Below, one piece after another: positions 7,127 to 15,635 of a stretch of DNA of 64,000 bases. The position numbers were made by a program, and so were the translations under genes. The notes under the pieces were generated by a model. It did not search any database. It was not told where the DNA came from and saw only the letters and a program-made list of their open reading frames with translations. Where the stretch lies: the NCBI GenBank assembly GCA_964443135.1, contig CAYUBQ010000016.1, forward strand, positions 3,656 to 67,655, read 5' to 3'. Origin of the DNA: JAIPEI01 sp964443135. Its GTDB lineage: Bacteria > Desulfobacterota > DSM-4660 > Desulfatiglandales > HGW-15. Position 1 is the stretch's first letter. Each line of letters opens with the position of its first letter.

Positions 7127-8791
7127 TCACTTCTTCTCGGACCCGTCGTCCATGCGCCTCCGCTCCTCGTCGCGGATCTCGCGGCGCAGGAGCTTTCCCA
7201 CTTTGCTCTTGGGGAGCATATCCCGGAACTCAATATAACCCGGAACCTTGTAAGAGGCAAGTCGTTCCCGGCACCACCGGATGAGATCGGCGCCTCCCAC
7301 GCCGCGGGCGTCCTCCTTGAGCACCACGATCGCCTTGATCCGCTCCCCCACCTTGCGGTCGGGCACGCCCACCACGCACGCCCCGATCACGGTGGGGTGA
7401 TCCTGGAGCACGGCCTCCACCTCGGAGGCCGACACGCGGTAGGCCTTGTGCTTGATGATGTCCGCGGAGCGCTCCACGTAGACGAACTGCCCGTCCTCGT
7501 CGCGCTTGACGAAATCCCCCATCCGGTAGAAGGCCTTCCCCTGGATCTCCACGTAGGATCGCCGGGTCTCCTCGGGCTTGTTCAGATACTCCTTCAGGGT
7601 GTAGGGCGACGTGACCACCAGCTCGCCGCTCTCCCCGTCCGGCACGGGCTCCAGGGTCTCCGGATCCACCACCAGGCACTCCCGGCTCGCCAGCGGCTCG
7701 CCGATGGTGGTGGGCCTGGGGTCCCCGTCGATCCGGCTGTAGGTCACGTGGCCCGCCTCGGTGGACCCGTACACCTGGTAGATGGGGATCCCGAACCGCT
7801 CCCTCCACCGCTTGAACACCTCCACCGGCAGGACGTCCCCCCCGCAGTAGCAGTAGACGAGGGAGCCCAGGTCGTAGCGGTCGAGGCGGTCGTTCTCCAG
7901 GATCATCCGGTAGAGCGCGGGCACCCCCAGCATCCAGCGCGCCCGGTGGCGCTCCACGGTCTCCAGGATGGCGTCCACCTGGGGGACGGGCATGAGGAGG
8001 GTGCAGTTCCCCTTGTTGAGGCCCACGGCCATGCAGAGGCCCAGGGCCATGATGTGGAAGAGCGGGTTGACCGCCAGGTAGACGTCCCCGCCCTCCAGGA
8101 GGTGCTCCCCGGCCACGTCCTCGGTCACGTCGTTCACGTAGGAGGTCATCCCGATGTGGTTCCCCGGCACGCCCTTGGGTAAGCCCGTGGTCCCGCCCGT
8201 GTAGAGGATGTAGGAGAGATCCTTCCAGGGGTCCATGTGGGGCGTCTCCCGGAAGGGATCGCTTCGAAGGAGCGATCGGAACCGGAGCACGCGGTCGTCC
8301 CGCTCCACCTTGCCCGTGGGGACCCGGTCGAACAGGAAACCCAGCAGCCGCTTCCACGGGGGGACCAGGTCCGCGACGTTGGTGACCACGGCTCGCTTCA
8401 GGGGGGTGGAGGCGAACACCTCCTGCACGTAGCAGTAGTTCGTGTCCTGGCAGATGACGGTCTCGGCGCCCGAGTCCTCGAGCATGTGCTCGATCTCGAA
8501 GGAGGTGTAGATGGGGGAGACGGGCACGATGACGGCGCCGATCCGCTGGATCGCCAGGAACGCAATGAGCCACTGAACGCAGTTGGCCGTGTAGATCATG
8601 ACCCGCTCGCCCTTGCCCACGCCCAGCCCGTTGAGCCCGCCGGCGAATCGTTCGCTCAGCTCGCGCAGCCTCCGGTAGGAGAAGGTCGTGCCCAGGTAGA
8701 CGACCGCCGGACGGTCCGGGTACTTCTCGCTCATGCGGTCGAACCGGGTGAAGGTGAGTTCCTTTTCCAGCTCTTGCTCGGAGATCTTCAT
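7127..8791 (-). CDS. AMP-forming acyl-CoA synthetase
   Basis: A 554-residue member of the ANL superfamily. The ATP-binding loop YTGGTTGLPKG lies near residue 200, the YGSTEAGH motif near 340, the YRMGDF motif near 420, and the C-terminal catalytic lysine in PKSKVGKLLRRE. The enzyme activates a carboxylic acid with ATP and CoA. It is the first gene after livF (22 bases), so the acid is probably the substrate imported by the ABC system. That ABC system plus CoA ligase arrangement is typical of aromatic or branched acid degradation in anaerobes, but the actual acid is inference. Confidence 0.88.
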   Translation of the reverse strand: MKISEQELEKELTFTRFDRMSEKYPDRPAVVYLGTTFSYRRLRELSERFAGGLNGLGVGKGERVMIYTANCVQWLIAFLAIQRIGAVIVPVSPIYTSFEIEHMLEDSGAETVICQDTNYCYVQEVFASTPLKRAVVTNVADLVPPWKRLLGFLFDRVPTGKVERDDRVLRFRSLLRSDPFRETPHMDPWKDLSYILYTGGTTGLPKGVPGNHIGMTSYVNDVTEDVAGEHLLEGGDVYLAVNPLFHIMALGLCMAVGLNKGNCTLLMPVPQVDAILETVERHRARWMLGVPALYRMILENDRLDRYDLGSLVYCYCGGDVLPVEVFKRWRERFGIPIYQVYGSTEAGHVTYSRIDGDPRPTTIGEPLASRECLVVDPETLEPVPDGESGELVVTSPYTLKEYLNKPEETRRSYVEIQGKAFYRMGDFVKRDEDGQFVYVERSADIIKHKAYRVSASEVEAVLQDHPTVIGACVVGVPDRKVGERIKAIVVLKEDARGVGGADLIRWCRERLASYKVPGYIEFRDMLPKSKVGKLLRREIRDEERRRMDDGSEKK

Positions 8792-8813
8792 GCGCCGTTC
8801 CTCTTTTGATCGA

Positions 8814-9581
8814 TCAACTCTCCCCCCTTCCTTCCTCCACTCCGAAGTAGGCGGAGCGCACGTCGGGGTTGTCCATCATCTCCTGCTTGGTCCCTTCCAG
8901 CACGGCGGTGCCGTTCTCCAGGATGAAGGCGTAGTCCACGATGGGGATCACGGGCCGGGCGTACTGCTCGGTCACGATGATGGAGATGCCTGTCTGGTCG
9001 CGGATCTCCCGGGTGGAGCGGACCAGGATCGCCTGGATGAGCGGGCTCAGCCCCATGAGCGGCTCGTCCAGAAGCAGCAGCTGCGGCTGGGCCATGAGGG
9101 CGCGGCCGATGGCGAGCATCTGCTGCTCGCCCCCGCTCAGAAACCCGCCCACGCGCTTCCTGAGCTTCTCGAGCGCCGGAAACAGCTGGAACACGTAGTC
9201 CAGGGTCTCCCTGGCCTGCTTGGGGGAAGCCAGGTAACCCCCGATCTTGAGGTTCTCGAGCACGCTGCTCTCGTTGAAGATCCGGCGCCGCTCCGGGCAG
9301 AGCACGATGCCCAGCCGCGCCCGCTTGCTCGGTTTGAGATGGGTGATCTCCTTCCCCATGTACTCGATCCTTCCGAGCACGGTGATTCTCTCCCCTCCGG
9401 ACATCTCCTCCTTCTTCCGGATGTCCTCCATGATCCCGGAAAGGGTGTACATGAGGGTGGACTTGCCCGCGCTGTTCGCCCCGAACACCCCGACGATGCG
9501 GCTCTCGTCGCAACGGATGCTCACGTTGTTGAGCGCGAGCATGTTCTCGTAGAACACCATCAGGTCAAAAGCCTCAAGCAT
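8814..9581 (-). CDS. livF: branched-chain-type ABC transporter ATPase (LivF)
   Basis: A 255-residue ABC ATPase of the HAAT/Liv family. Walker A is GANSAGKST (unusual Asn-Ser where Asn-Gly is common), signature LSGGEQQML, Walker B LLLLDEPLMGLS, and a typical LivF-like end. There is an insert of about 12 residues after the SGIMED region. Starts with ATG overlapping the end of livG by 8 bases, showing translational coupling. Works with LivG on the cytoplasmic face of the LivHM permease. Confidence 0.9.
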   Translation of the reverse strand: MLEAFDLMVFYENMLALNNVSIRCDESRIVGVFGANSAGKSTLMYTLSGIMEDIRKKEEMSGGERITVLGRIEYMGKEITHLKPSKRARLGIVLCPERRRIFNESSVLENLKIGGYLASPKQARETLDYVFQLFPALEKLRKRVGGFLSGGEQQMLAIGRALMAQPQLLLLDEPLMGLSPLIQAILVRSTREIRDQTGISIIVTEQYARPVIPIVDYAFILENGTAVLEGTKQEMMDNPDVRSAYFGVEEGRGES

Positions 9582-10362
9582 AGGTCATGACCTCCTCCAC
9601 CTCCTCGGATCCGAAGTAGGCCTCCCGCACCTTCGCGTCCGACATGACCTCGTCGGGCTTTCCTTCCATGAGCTTCTCGCCGAAGTTCATGACCACGACG
9701 CGGCCGGCCACGCGGAAGAGCTCCCTCAGGCGGTGCTCGATCATCACCACGGTGATCCCCTCCATCTGAAAGCGCTCGATCAGGGGCAGCATGCTGGCGA
9801 TCTCGCTCATGCTCAGACCCGAGAACACCTCGTCGCAGAGGATCACCTCGGGCTGGAGCGCCAGGCACCGGGCGAGCTCCAGCCGCTTCAGGTAGCCCGT
9901 GGGAAGGGTGGAGGCCGTCTTGTAAGGCACGAAGGAGTCCCGCTCGAATCCGATCTCCTCCAGGATGTCGATCCCCACGGTGTTCCGGTCCCCGAGCCGG
10001 CCCCCGCCCCGCCAGCCCCCGGTCCGCCGTGCGCGGGGCGAGAAGAGGGGGATCACGAGGTTCTTGTAGGCGGGCAGGCTGTAGTAGGGACGCATGACCT
10101 GGAAGGTGCGCGTGACCCCCATGTCCGCGATCTTGTGGGGCGGCTTGCCCGTGATCTCCTCTCCGCGGTACAGCACCCTGCCCGAGGTCATCTTGACGAA
10201 ACCGGTGATGCAGTTCACCACCGTGGTCTTGCCCGAGCCGTTGGGACCGATGATGCCCAGCACCTCCCCCTTCCGGACGTCGAAGCTCAGCCGGTTCAGC
10301 GCCAGGATGCCGCCGAAGGCCTTGGTCGCCTCCCGGACCTGCAGAATGGGCTCCTCGCTCAT
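9574..10362 (-). CDS. livG: branched-chain-type ABC transporter ATPase (LivG)
   Basis: A 262-residue ABC ATPase. Walker A GPNGSGKTT, Walker B VILCDEVFSGLS, and the LivG-type C-terminus (VREAYFG). The ABC signature is atypical: LPTGYLKRLELAR, in place of LSYGQQRRLEIAR, so the canonical Ser-Gly-Gly is missing. The ATG at 10362 overlaps the livM stop (ATGA). In the heterodimer, a degenerate signature would leave one ATP site weak, which is inference. Confidence 0.9.
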   Translation of the reverse strand: MSEEPILQVREATKAFGGILALNRLSFDVRKGEVLGIIGPNGSGKTTVVNCITGFVKMTSGRVLYRGEEITGKPPHKIADMGVTRTFQVMRPYYSLPAYKNLVIPLFSPRARRTGGWRGGGRLGDRNTVGIDILEEIGFERDSFVPYKTASTLPTGYLKRLELARCLALQPEVILCDEVFSGLSMSEIASMLPLIERFQMEGITVVMIEHRLRELFRVAGRVVVMNFGEKLMEGKPDEVMSDAKVREAYFGSEEVEEVMTYA

Positions 10363-11372
10363 ACCTTCACCCACCTTTCGAACTGATGATACTTGCGCTG
10401 GCCGTAGTTCATGATGCCCTCGCTCCGGAACACCACGAAGGCCATGAGAATGATCGAGTAGGCGACGATCCGCAGGGTCCCGAACTCCCGGAGGAGCTCG
10501 GAGACGGGCACCAGGATGAAGCACCCGAGCACCGGACCCACCAGGGTCCCCCCGCCTCCGATGACCGTGGCTGCGATCGGCAGGATGGAGAAGTCGAGCG
10601 CGAACAGCGAGATCCCGCCCCACATGTAGATGTGGACGATGCACGCCCCTGCCAGGCATCCGATCCCCGACGCGATGAGAACCGCCAGGCCCTTGAACAG
10701 GGCGACGCTCATCCCCGAGGCCTTGACGGCCTGATCGTTGTCCATCACCGCCCTGAGCACGAGTCCCAGGTCCGTGTTCACCAGGCGGCGAAGCCCGAAG
10801 AGAATCAGGAGCACCATGGCGATCACGAAGTACTGCTCCACCCACCGGTCGGGGAAGCTCTCCACCCCCAGGATCCCGTCGGTTCCGCCGAAGATGTCCA
10901 GGGCCTCGATGACCCGGCCCAGGAACAGAGGGTACATGAGGGTCACGATGGCGAAGTAGACCCCCCGAAGCGGCAGGCAGGGCAGGAGCAGGATGGTGCA
11001 GACCACGGCTCCCAGGACGGCCGCAGCGGGAACGGCCAGCAGCGGAGGAACCCCGAAGGAGGTGTTGAGCATGGCGGAGATGTACCCGCCGGTGCCGATG
11101 AAGAACGCCCCCCCCAGGCTGACCAGGCCCACGTAGTGGGCCAGGAGGTCGAAGCTCATGGCGAGGAGCGCGTAGATGCAGACCACCGATACGACCCGCT
11201 GCCAGTACATGCCCGGAACGAGAAAAGGCAGGAGCAGGATGCCGGCAATGAGCAGAAGCCGGGGGGCCGTGAGATAGGCCAGCTCCCGCCAGCTCATGAT
11301 GGCGTACAGGCTGTCGGACCGGACCTTGATTCCGCGGTCCAGCCGTTCCTTCCGTCGTTGTTCATCGCTCAC
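10359..11372 (-). CDS. livM: branched-chain-type ABC permease (LivM)
   Basis: A 337-residue polytopic permease with about nine hydrophobic segments, the conserved LVSLGGAFFIGTGGY and the cytoplasmic coupling motif with GRVIEALDIF. Starts at GTG 11372 after GAGGG; the N-terminal 25 residues are charged. Three bases separate it from the livH stop, and it overlaps livG by four bases. Ends with a basic tail. Confidence 0.88.
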   Translation of the reverse strand: MSDEQRRKERLDRGIKVRSDSLYAIMSWRELAYLTAPRLLLIAGILLLPFLVPGMYWQRVVSVVCIYALLAMSFDLLAHYVGLVSLGGAFFIGTGGYISAMLNTSFGVPPLLAVPAAAVLGAVVCTILLLPCLPLRGVYFAIVTLMYPLFLGRVIEALDIFGGTDGILGVESFPDRWVEQYFVIAMVLLILFGLRRLVNTDLGLVLRAVMDNDQAVKASGMSVALFKGLAVLIASGIGCLAGACIVHIYMWGGISLFALDFSILPIAATVIGGGGTLVGPVLGCFILVPVSELLREFGTLRIVAYSIILMAFVVFRSEGIMNYGQRKYHQFERWVKV

Positions 11373-11375
11373 GGA

Positions 11376-12242
11376 TCAGACCCTCTCTTCCAGCTCCTTC
11401 TGGCGTCCGAACAGGCCCGAGGGCCGCAGGACCAGGGTGAAGATGATGGCCAGGAGCGCCACCACCATCTGAAAGTGCGACCCCCACCAGACCACCGTCA
11501 GGATCTGGGCGAACCCGATGATGAAGGCCGCCGCCACCGCGCCGAACCAGCTCCCCAGGCCGCCCACGATGCAGACGGCGATCGCCTGGATGAGCACGTC
11601 GTAGCCCTTCTCCACCACGATGTTCCCCAGGGGCAGGAGCACCACGGCGGAGAGCCCCGCCAGCATGGAGCCGAACGCCATGGCCACCACGGCCATGAGG
11701 TCCGAGTCGATGCCCAGCATCAGGGCGGCCCGCTCGTCCTGGGCCATGCCGCGCAGGGCCAGCCCGATCCTCGAGTAGTGGGTGAACGCCCAGAGAAACC
11801 CCACCACCCCGAATCCGATGGCCACCACCAGCAGGCGGTGGTAGTCCACCGGCGTCCCGGCCAGGATCACGCCCCCCTCCACGAAAGGGGGAAGGGTGTA
11901 GGTCATGCCCTTGAAGCCTCCCCAGCGGAACCCCTCCAGGATGGCCAGGCCGATGGCGTAGGAGGCGATGATCTCCGAGATGGCCATGCCCCGCACGCGG
12001 ATGAGGAAGAACCGATAGATGATCGCGCCGATCACGCCGGTTGCGAGCATGGCCAGTGCGATGCTCAGGGCGTAGTTCAACCCCGCCCCCTTGAACAGGC
12101 TCCAGGTGAGAAACCCCGTCACCACGTACAAGGCGCCGTGGGCGAAGTTGGCGACACGGCTGATGCCGTAGACCAGGGCAAACCCCAGCGCCATCAGGGC
12201 CAGGGCGACGCTGTTGATGGTGCCGTAGATGAGAATGTCCAT
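11376..12242 (-). CDS. livH: branched-chain-type ABC permease (LivH)
   Basis: A 288-residue permease with eight or so membrane segments and family motifs NSVALALMALGFALVYG, NFAHGALYVVG-like start and IAVCIVGGLGSWFGA. ATG 12242 was chosen as the first Met before the first membrane helix; the ribosome binding site is weak (GTGAG). A 157-base gap separates it from livK and holds no gene that I can see. Confidence 0.88.
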   Translation of the reverse strand: MDILIYGTINSVALALMALGFALVYGISRVANFAHGALYVVTGFLTWSLFKGAGLNYALSIALAMLATGVIGAIIYRFFLIRVRGMAISEIIASYAIGLAILEGFRWGGFKGMTYTLPPFVEGGVILAGTPVDYHRLLVVAIGFGVVGFLWAFTHYSRIGLALRGMAQDERAALMLGIDSDLMAVVAMAFGSMLAGLSAVVLLPLGNIVVEKGYDVLIQAIAVCIVGGLGSWFGAVAAAFIIGFAQILTVVWWGSHFQMVVALLAIIFTLVLRPSGLFGRQKELEERV

Positions 12243-12399
12243 ATCACGCTCACGTCGTTTCGGGTTGATCCCGGCGGTGCCGATACATCCCTGGGGTCTC
12301 AGGTCGGCAAGGAGGAAGCGGTCCCCGTCCCCCCCTCGAGGTGGAGAAGATCGGAGAGAGGGGCGGAGGGGGGTAAGGGACATCTTTCGGACCGGGAGC

Positions 12400-13665
12400 C
12401 TACTCCATCCAGGGCGGCAGCAGGATCTCGCCGGTGGCGATGCTCTCCGGGTAGACGACGATGCGCTTCCCGTCCTGCCACTGGAGGATGGTACCCACGG
12501 CGCCTTCCTCGGGATCCAGGGCGGGGATGACCTGGTGGCTCTTGGGATCGAACCGGATCCGGCCGTAGACGCCCATCAGGTCCGTCTTCTCGAGGGCTTC
12601 CACCACCTTGTCCGAGTCCAGGGTGCCGGCGCGCTCGATGGCGTCCTTGAGCACGTAGACCGACATGTAGCTGCTGGAGCTCCCCAGCCCCTCGGGCGCC
12701 ACGCCCCACTTCTCCTCGTAGGCGTTGTAGAAGGGCATGGTCCAGGAGGTGGCCTCGGAAGGCGCGTTGCCGGCGTTGACCACGTTGCACAGGGTGTACT
12801 CGCCCTTCCCCTCGGTGGCCTTCCAGAACCCGGGCTGCTCGGCCGCGGCGAGGGTGGAGCCGAAGGGCAGGGCCGGGAGCTTCATGTCGTACCACTGCTT
12901 GAGCAGGATGGAGCTCTCGGGCATGTCCATCCAGATGTTCAGGATCTGCGCACCCTCCCGCTTGGCCTTGAGGAGGCCCATGGAGTAGTCGGTGCTGCCG
13001 GTGGGAAAGACCTCCATGCCCAGGACCTCGAACCCCTTGGAGGCGGCCACCTTGCTGATGATCTCCCCCGCGCCCCGGGCGTGGGCCACGTCCTGGACCA
13101 TGACGAAGATCTTGGTGAGGCCGTGCTTCTCGCGCAGCTTGATGAAGTTGGCGATGATCTCGCCCACCAGCTGCTTGGCCTCGCCGTGGATCCTGAAGCA
13201 GTACTTGTACTTGTCGTAGTTCTCGGCCACCATGGCGTGGTACTTGGGTGTGAGCACGCCCGTGGTGACGATGGAGATCTTCTTGTGCTTGCTGAGGAGG
13301 GGCATGGCCGCCAGGGCGGCCTCGGAGCGGACCGGTCCTCCCAGCAGGAAGTCCGCGTCCTTCTCCAGGATCAGCTTCTCCACGGCCAGCAGCGCCTCGC
13401 TCACCGGCACGCCCGGCTCCAGGTCCCGGGTGTCGATCACCTCCACCTCGAAGGGTCGCTTCTCTCCGCCCACATCGACGCCGCCCTTTGCGTTGATCTC
13501 CTCCACAGCCAGCTTGATGCCCCGCTCCGCGTCCCAGCCGTACAGGAACGAGGTGGACAGGGGGCAGCCGATGACAATGGGCTCCTCCGCCCACGCCGCG
13601 CCCGAGGGCATCAGGAGAAAACCCGCCAGCAGAACGACCACGATTCCCAAACCTCTGCACTTCAT
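12400..13665 (-). CDS. periplasmic substrate-binding protein of the liv-type ABC system
   Basis: A 421-residue secreted protein of the Leu/Ile/Val-binding (PBP1, Peripla_BP_6) family. The signal peptide covers about residues 1-26 with cleavage after AWA, then IVIGCPLSTSFLYGWDAERGIKLAVEEINAKGG, the usual opening of the family. AGAGGAGGGAAGG precedes ATG 13665. It captures the substrate for LivHMGF. The binding-site residues cannot be mapped by eye to a ligand. Being followed by an acyl-CoA synthetase argues for a carboxylic acid instead of a free amino acid. Confidence 0.88.
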   Translation of the reverse strand: MKCRGLGIVVVLLAGFLLMPSGAAWAEEPIVIGCPLSTSFLYGWDAERGIKLAVEEINAKGGVDVGGEKRPFEVEVIDTRDLEPGVPVSEALLAVEKLILEKDADFLLGGPVRSEAALAAMPLLSKHKKISIVTTGVLTPKYHAMVAENYDKYKYCFRIHGEAKQLVGEIIANFIKLREKHGLTKIFVMVQDVAHARGAGEIISKVAASKGFEVLGMEVFPTGSTDYSMGLLKAKREGAQILNIWMDMPESSILLKQWYDMKLPALPFGSTLAAAEQPGFWKATEGKGEYTLCNVVNAGNAPSEATSWTMPFYNAYEEKWGVAPEGLGSSSSYMSVYVLKDAIERAGTLDSDKVVEALEKTDLMGVYGRIRFDPKSHQVIPALDPEEGAVGTILQWQDGKRIVVYPESIATGEILLPPWME

Positions 13666-13762
13666 AGCCTTCCCTCCTCTTGAAATGGGTGCCTTGAGCT
13701 GCTGTGAGGACACCGGTCGTCAAAACCCCGGCGAAGCACTCCGCTGCATCTACGCCATTCCT

Positions 13763-13798
13763 GCGCGCGGGTGTTTCCGAATGGAAAAACCCGCGCGC
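13763..13798. repeat. strong intergenic hairpin upstream of the liv operon
   Basis: Ten-base perfect arms GCGCGCGGGT and ACCCGCGCGC, with inner TTTCC/GGAAA pairing and a four-base loop. It lies between the mini-HTH gene and the binding-protein gene. No T-run follows on either strand, so an RNA processing site or attenuator is as likely as a terminator. Confidence 0.5.
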
Positions 13799-13909
13799 TC
13801 GAATCCGCCATGCCCTTCCGTGCCGCTCTTGCCGATGCCGGCACGAACCCTGCGGTTCCTGTCGGACCCCGACCGTCGCGCCGTCCTTCGGGGCGACGGC
13901 CTTCCGGAC

Positions 13910-14083
13910 TCACCGTCCTCGATCACGCTCTCGGAGTCCGTGCTCCGTGATCTTCCGCTTGAGGAAAGGAAGGGAGACCTCGAGAAGACGCGCCGCCTTC
14001 TCCAGGTCCCATGAGGTCTGCGCCAGGACCGCCCGCAGGTGATCCTTCTCGACCTCTCTGAGGGCCTTGACCTCCATCACCAT
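13910..14083 (-). CDS. stand-alone Fis-type HTH protein (57 residues)
   Basis: A very short protein that is almost entirely a Fis-type (HTH_8) DNA-binding domain: EVEKDHLRAVLAQTSW, then AARLLEVSLPFLKRKI and a short charged tail. It closely parallels the C-terminal HTH of the NtrC-type regulator directly upstream (EVEKQHIENTL...W....ARMLGISLPTLRSKI), with roughly 17 of 43 positions identical by eye. It has no receiver and no AAA+ domain, so it can bind DNA but not activate sigma54. ATG 14083 or 14077 are both possible. It is preceded by a sigma54 promoter. Possible role: modulator or competitor at the NtrC sites (inference). Confidence 0.7.
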   Translation of the reverse strand: MVMEVKALREVEKDHLRAVLAQTSWDLEKAARLLEVSLPFLKRKITEHGLRERDRGR

Positions 14084-14120
14084 CTGCCCCTGCCTTCATT
14101 CGCACTTTAAGCGACTTTAC

Positions 14121-14135
14121 GCAAATGACGTGCCG
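14121..14135 (-). promoter_or_regulatory. sigma54 (-24/-12) promoter
   Basis: On the minus strand the sequence reads CGGCACG, four bases, TTGC, with GG and GC exactly ten bases apart as sigma54 requires. Transcription would start near 14109, 26 bases before the mini-HTH gene, and may continue into the liv operon. The NtrC-type activator is encoded directly upstream. Confidence 0.65.
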
Positions 14136-14294
14136 AAAAGCGGAAAAACCGGAAACGGGCTCCAAGCCTTCGAATTGCGAACCGAATTCCTCCTATCCCC
14201 GGGATCGTCGTGTCGCGGGGACGGCCTGCTCCGCTGAAAATCCCTTTCCATGAGAAAAGTTCTTTTCGGGTGCCGAACCGAACCCGTTCCCGCC

Positions 14295-15635
14295 TCAGGG
14301 AGGTTCGATGCCGTACTTGCGGATCTTGCTCCGCAGGGTGGGCAGCGAGATGCCGAGCATCCTGGCCGAGCGGGTGCGGTTCCACCCGGAGTGCGTCAGG
14401 GTGTTCTCGATGTGCTGCTTTTCCACCTCGGGCAGGGAGTAGGTGGTGAGCCCTCCCGACGGCGACGGCTGCGCGCGGAGGATCTCGTCGATCTCCTCCA
14501 GGAGGATCACGTTGCCCCGTGCCCGGACCACCGCCGCAACGAGCACGTTTTTCAGCTCCCGGACGTTGCCGTCCCAGGAGTGGGCCGTCAACCGGTCCAT
14601 GACGCCCCGCTGAAGCTTGGTGACCGCGGTGCCCAGCTCCTGGTTGATCTTCTGGAGAAAGTAGTCCACGAGATCGGGCACGTCGCCGGCCCGATCCCGG
14701 AGGGGAGGAATGCACACATTCACCACGCCGAGCCGAAAGTACAGATCCTCCTTGAACAGTCCTTTTTTGACCTGGCCGGACAGATCCCGGTTCGTGGCCG
14801 CGATGATCCGGCACTTCGACTTCAGGGTCTCCTGCCCCCCCACGCGCGTGTACTCGCGCCGCTCCAGGAACCCCAGGAACTTTCCCTGGAGGGCCAGGGG
14901 GAGCTCTCCCACCTCGTCCAGCAGCAGGGTGCCGTTTCCCGCCAGCTCGATCTTGCCCCGCTTGGTCCGGGTGGCCCCGGTGAACGCGCCCTGCTCGTGG
15001 CCGAACAGCTCGCTCTCGATCAGGTTCTCCACCACAGCGGAGCAGTCCAGGGTCACGAAAGGCTCCCGGCAGAACGGGCTGTTTCGGTGGATCACCCGGG
15101 CCATCAGTTCCTTCCCCGTGCCGGTCTCCCCCTGGATGCAGACCGTGGCCCTGTTCTGGCAGAGAAGCCCGATCATCTTGAAGATCTCGCGCATCTTCTC
15201 GCTGTTTCCGATCAGGATCTCCTGGCTGGGGGGGCGATCCAGGCCGTTTCCCGGGGGCGTCTCCCGGTCCACTTCCAGGATGTCCAGGGCCCGGTTCACG
15301 GCCTTCTCCACGTCGTCCGGATCGAACGGCTTGTGGAGGTAGTCGTACGCTCCGTTCTTCATGGCCTGGATGGTGCTCTCCATGTCGTGAAAGGCGGTGA
15401 TCATGATCACCTTGGATCGGGCCCCGCACTGCTGGATCTCGCTCAGCACGTCCAGCCCGTCCCGGTCCGGGAGGCGGATGTCCAGGATCACCACCTCGGG
15501 CAGGTGGCGGTGGAACAGAGCCAGCCCCTCCCCGGCGGTGTCCGCTGTCAGGACCTCGTGATGCTTTTCCCCGAGAAACATCTCGAGAGATTCGAGGATG
15601 GAACGCTCGTCGTCAACGACCAGTACCCTGGACAT
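14295..15635 (-). CDS. NtrC-type sigma54-dependent response regulator
   Basis: A 446-residue regulator with three domains. Receiver (1-120): VDDERS, phosphoacceptor in VVILDIRLP. AAA+ (about 140-375): Walker A GETGTGKE, GAFTGA loop for sigma54 contact, Walker B GTLLLDEVGEL, and R-finger region LYFRLGVV. Fis-type HTH at the C-terminus (SARMLGISLPTLRSKI). ATG 15635 is preferred over 15641 because GGAGGAG has good spacing; it overlaps the kinase gene by 23 bases. Likely activates the sigma54 promoter at 14121-14135 and thereby the mini-HTH gene and liv operon. Confidence 0.9.
   Translation of the reverse strand: MSRVLVVDDERSILESLEMFLGEKHHEVLTADTAGEGLALFHRHLPEVVILDIRLPDRDGLDVLSEIQQCGARSKVIMITAFHDMESTIQAMKNGAYDYLHKPFDPDDVEKAVNRALDILEVDRETPPGNGLDRPPSQEILIGNSEKMREIFKMIGLLCQNRATVCIQGETGTGKELMARVIHRNSPFCREPFVTLDCSAVVENLIESELFGHEQGAFTGATRTKRGKIELAGNGTLLLDEVGELPLALQGKFLGFLERREYTRVGGQETLKSKCRIIAATNRDLSGQVKKGLFKEDLYFRLGVVNVCIPPLRDRAGDVPDLVDYFLQKINQELGTAVTKLQRGVMDRLTAHSWDGNVRELKNVLVAAVVRARGNVILLEEIDEILRAQPSPSGGLTTYSLPEVEKQHIENTLTHSGWNRTRSARMLGISLPTLRSKIRKYGIEPP

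Noticed and set aside
13839..13853. A second -24/-12-like match on the plus strand (CGGCACG...CTGC)
   Set aside because: It points to the antisense direction with no gene downstream and a poorer -12 box; probably chance in GC-rich DNA.
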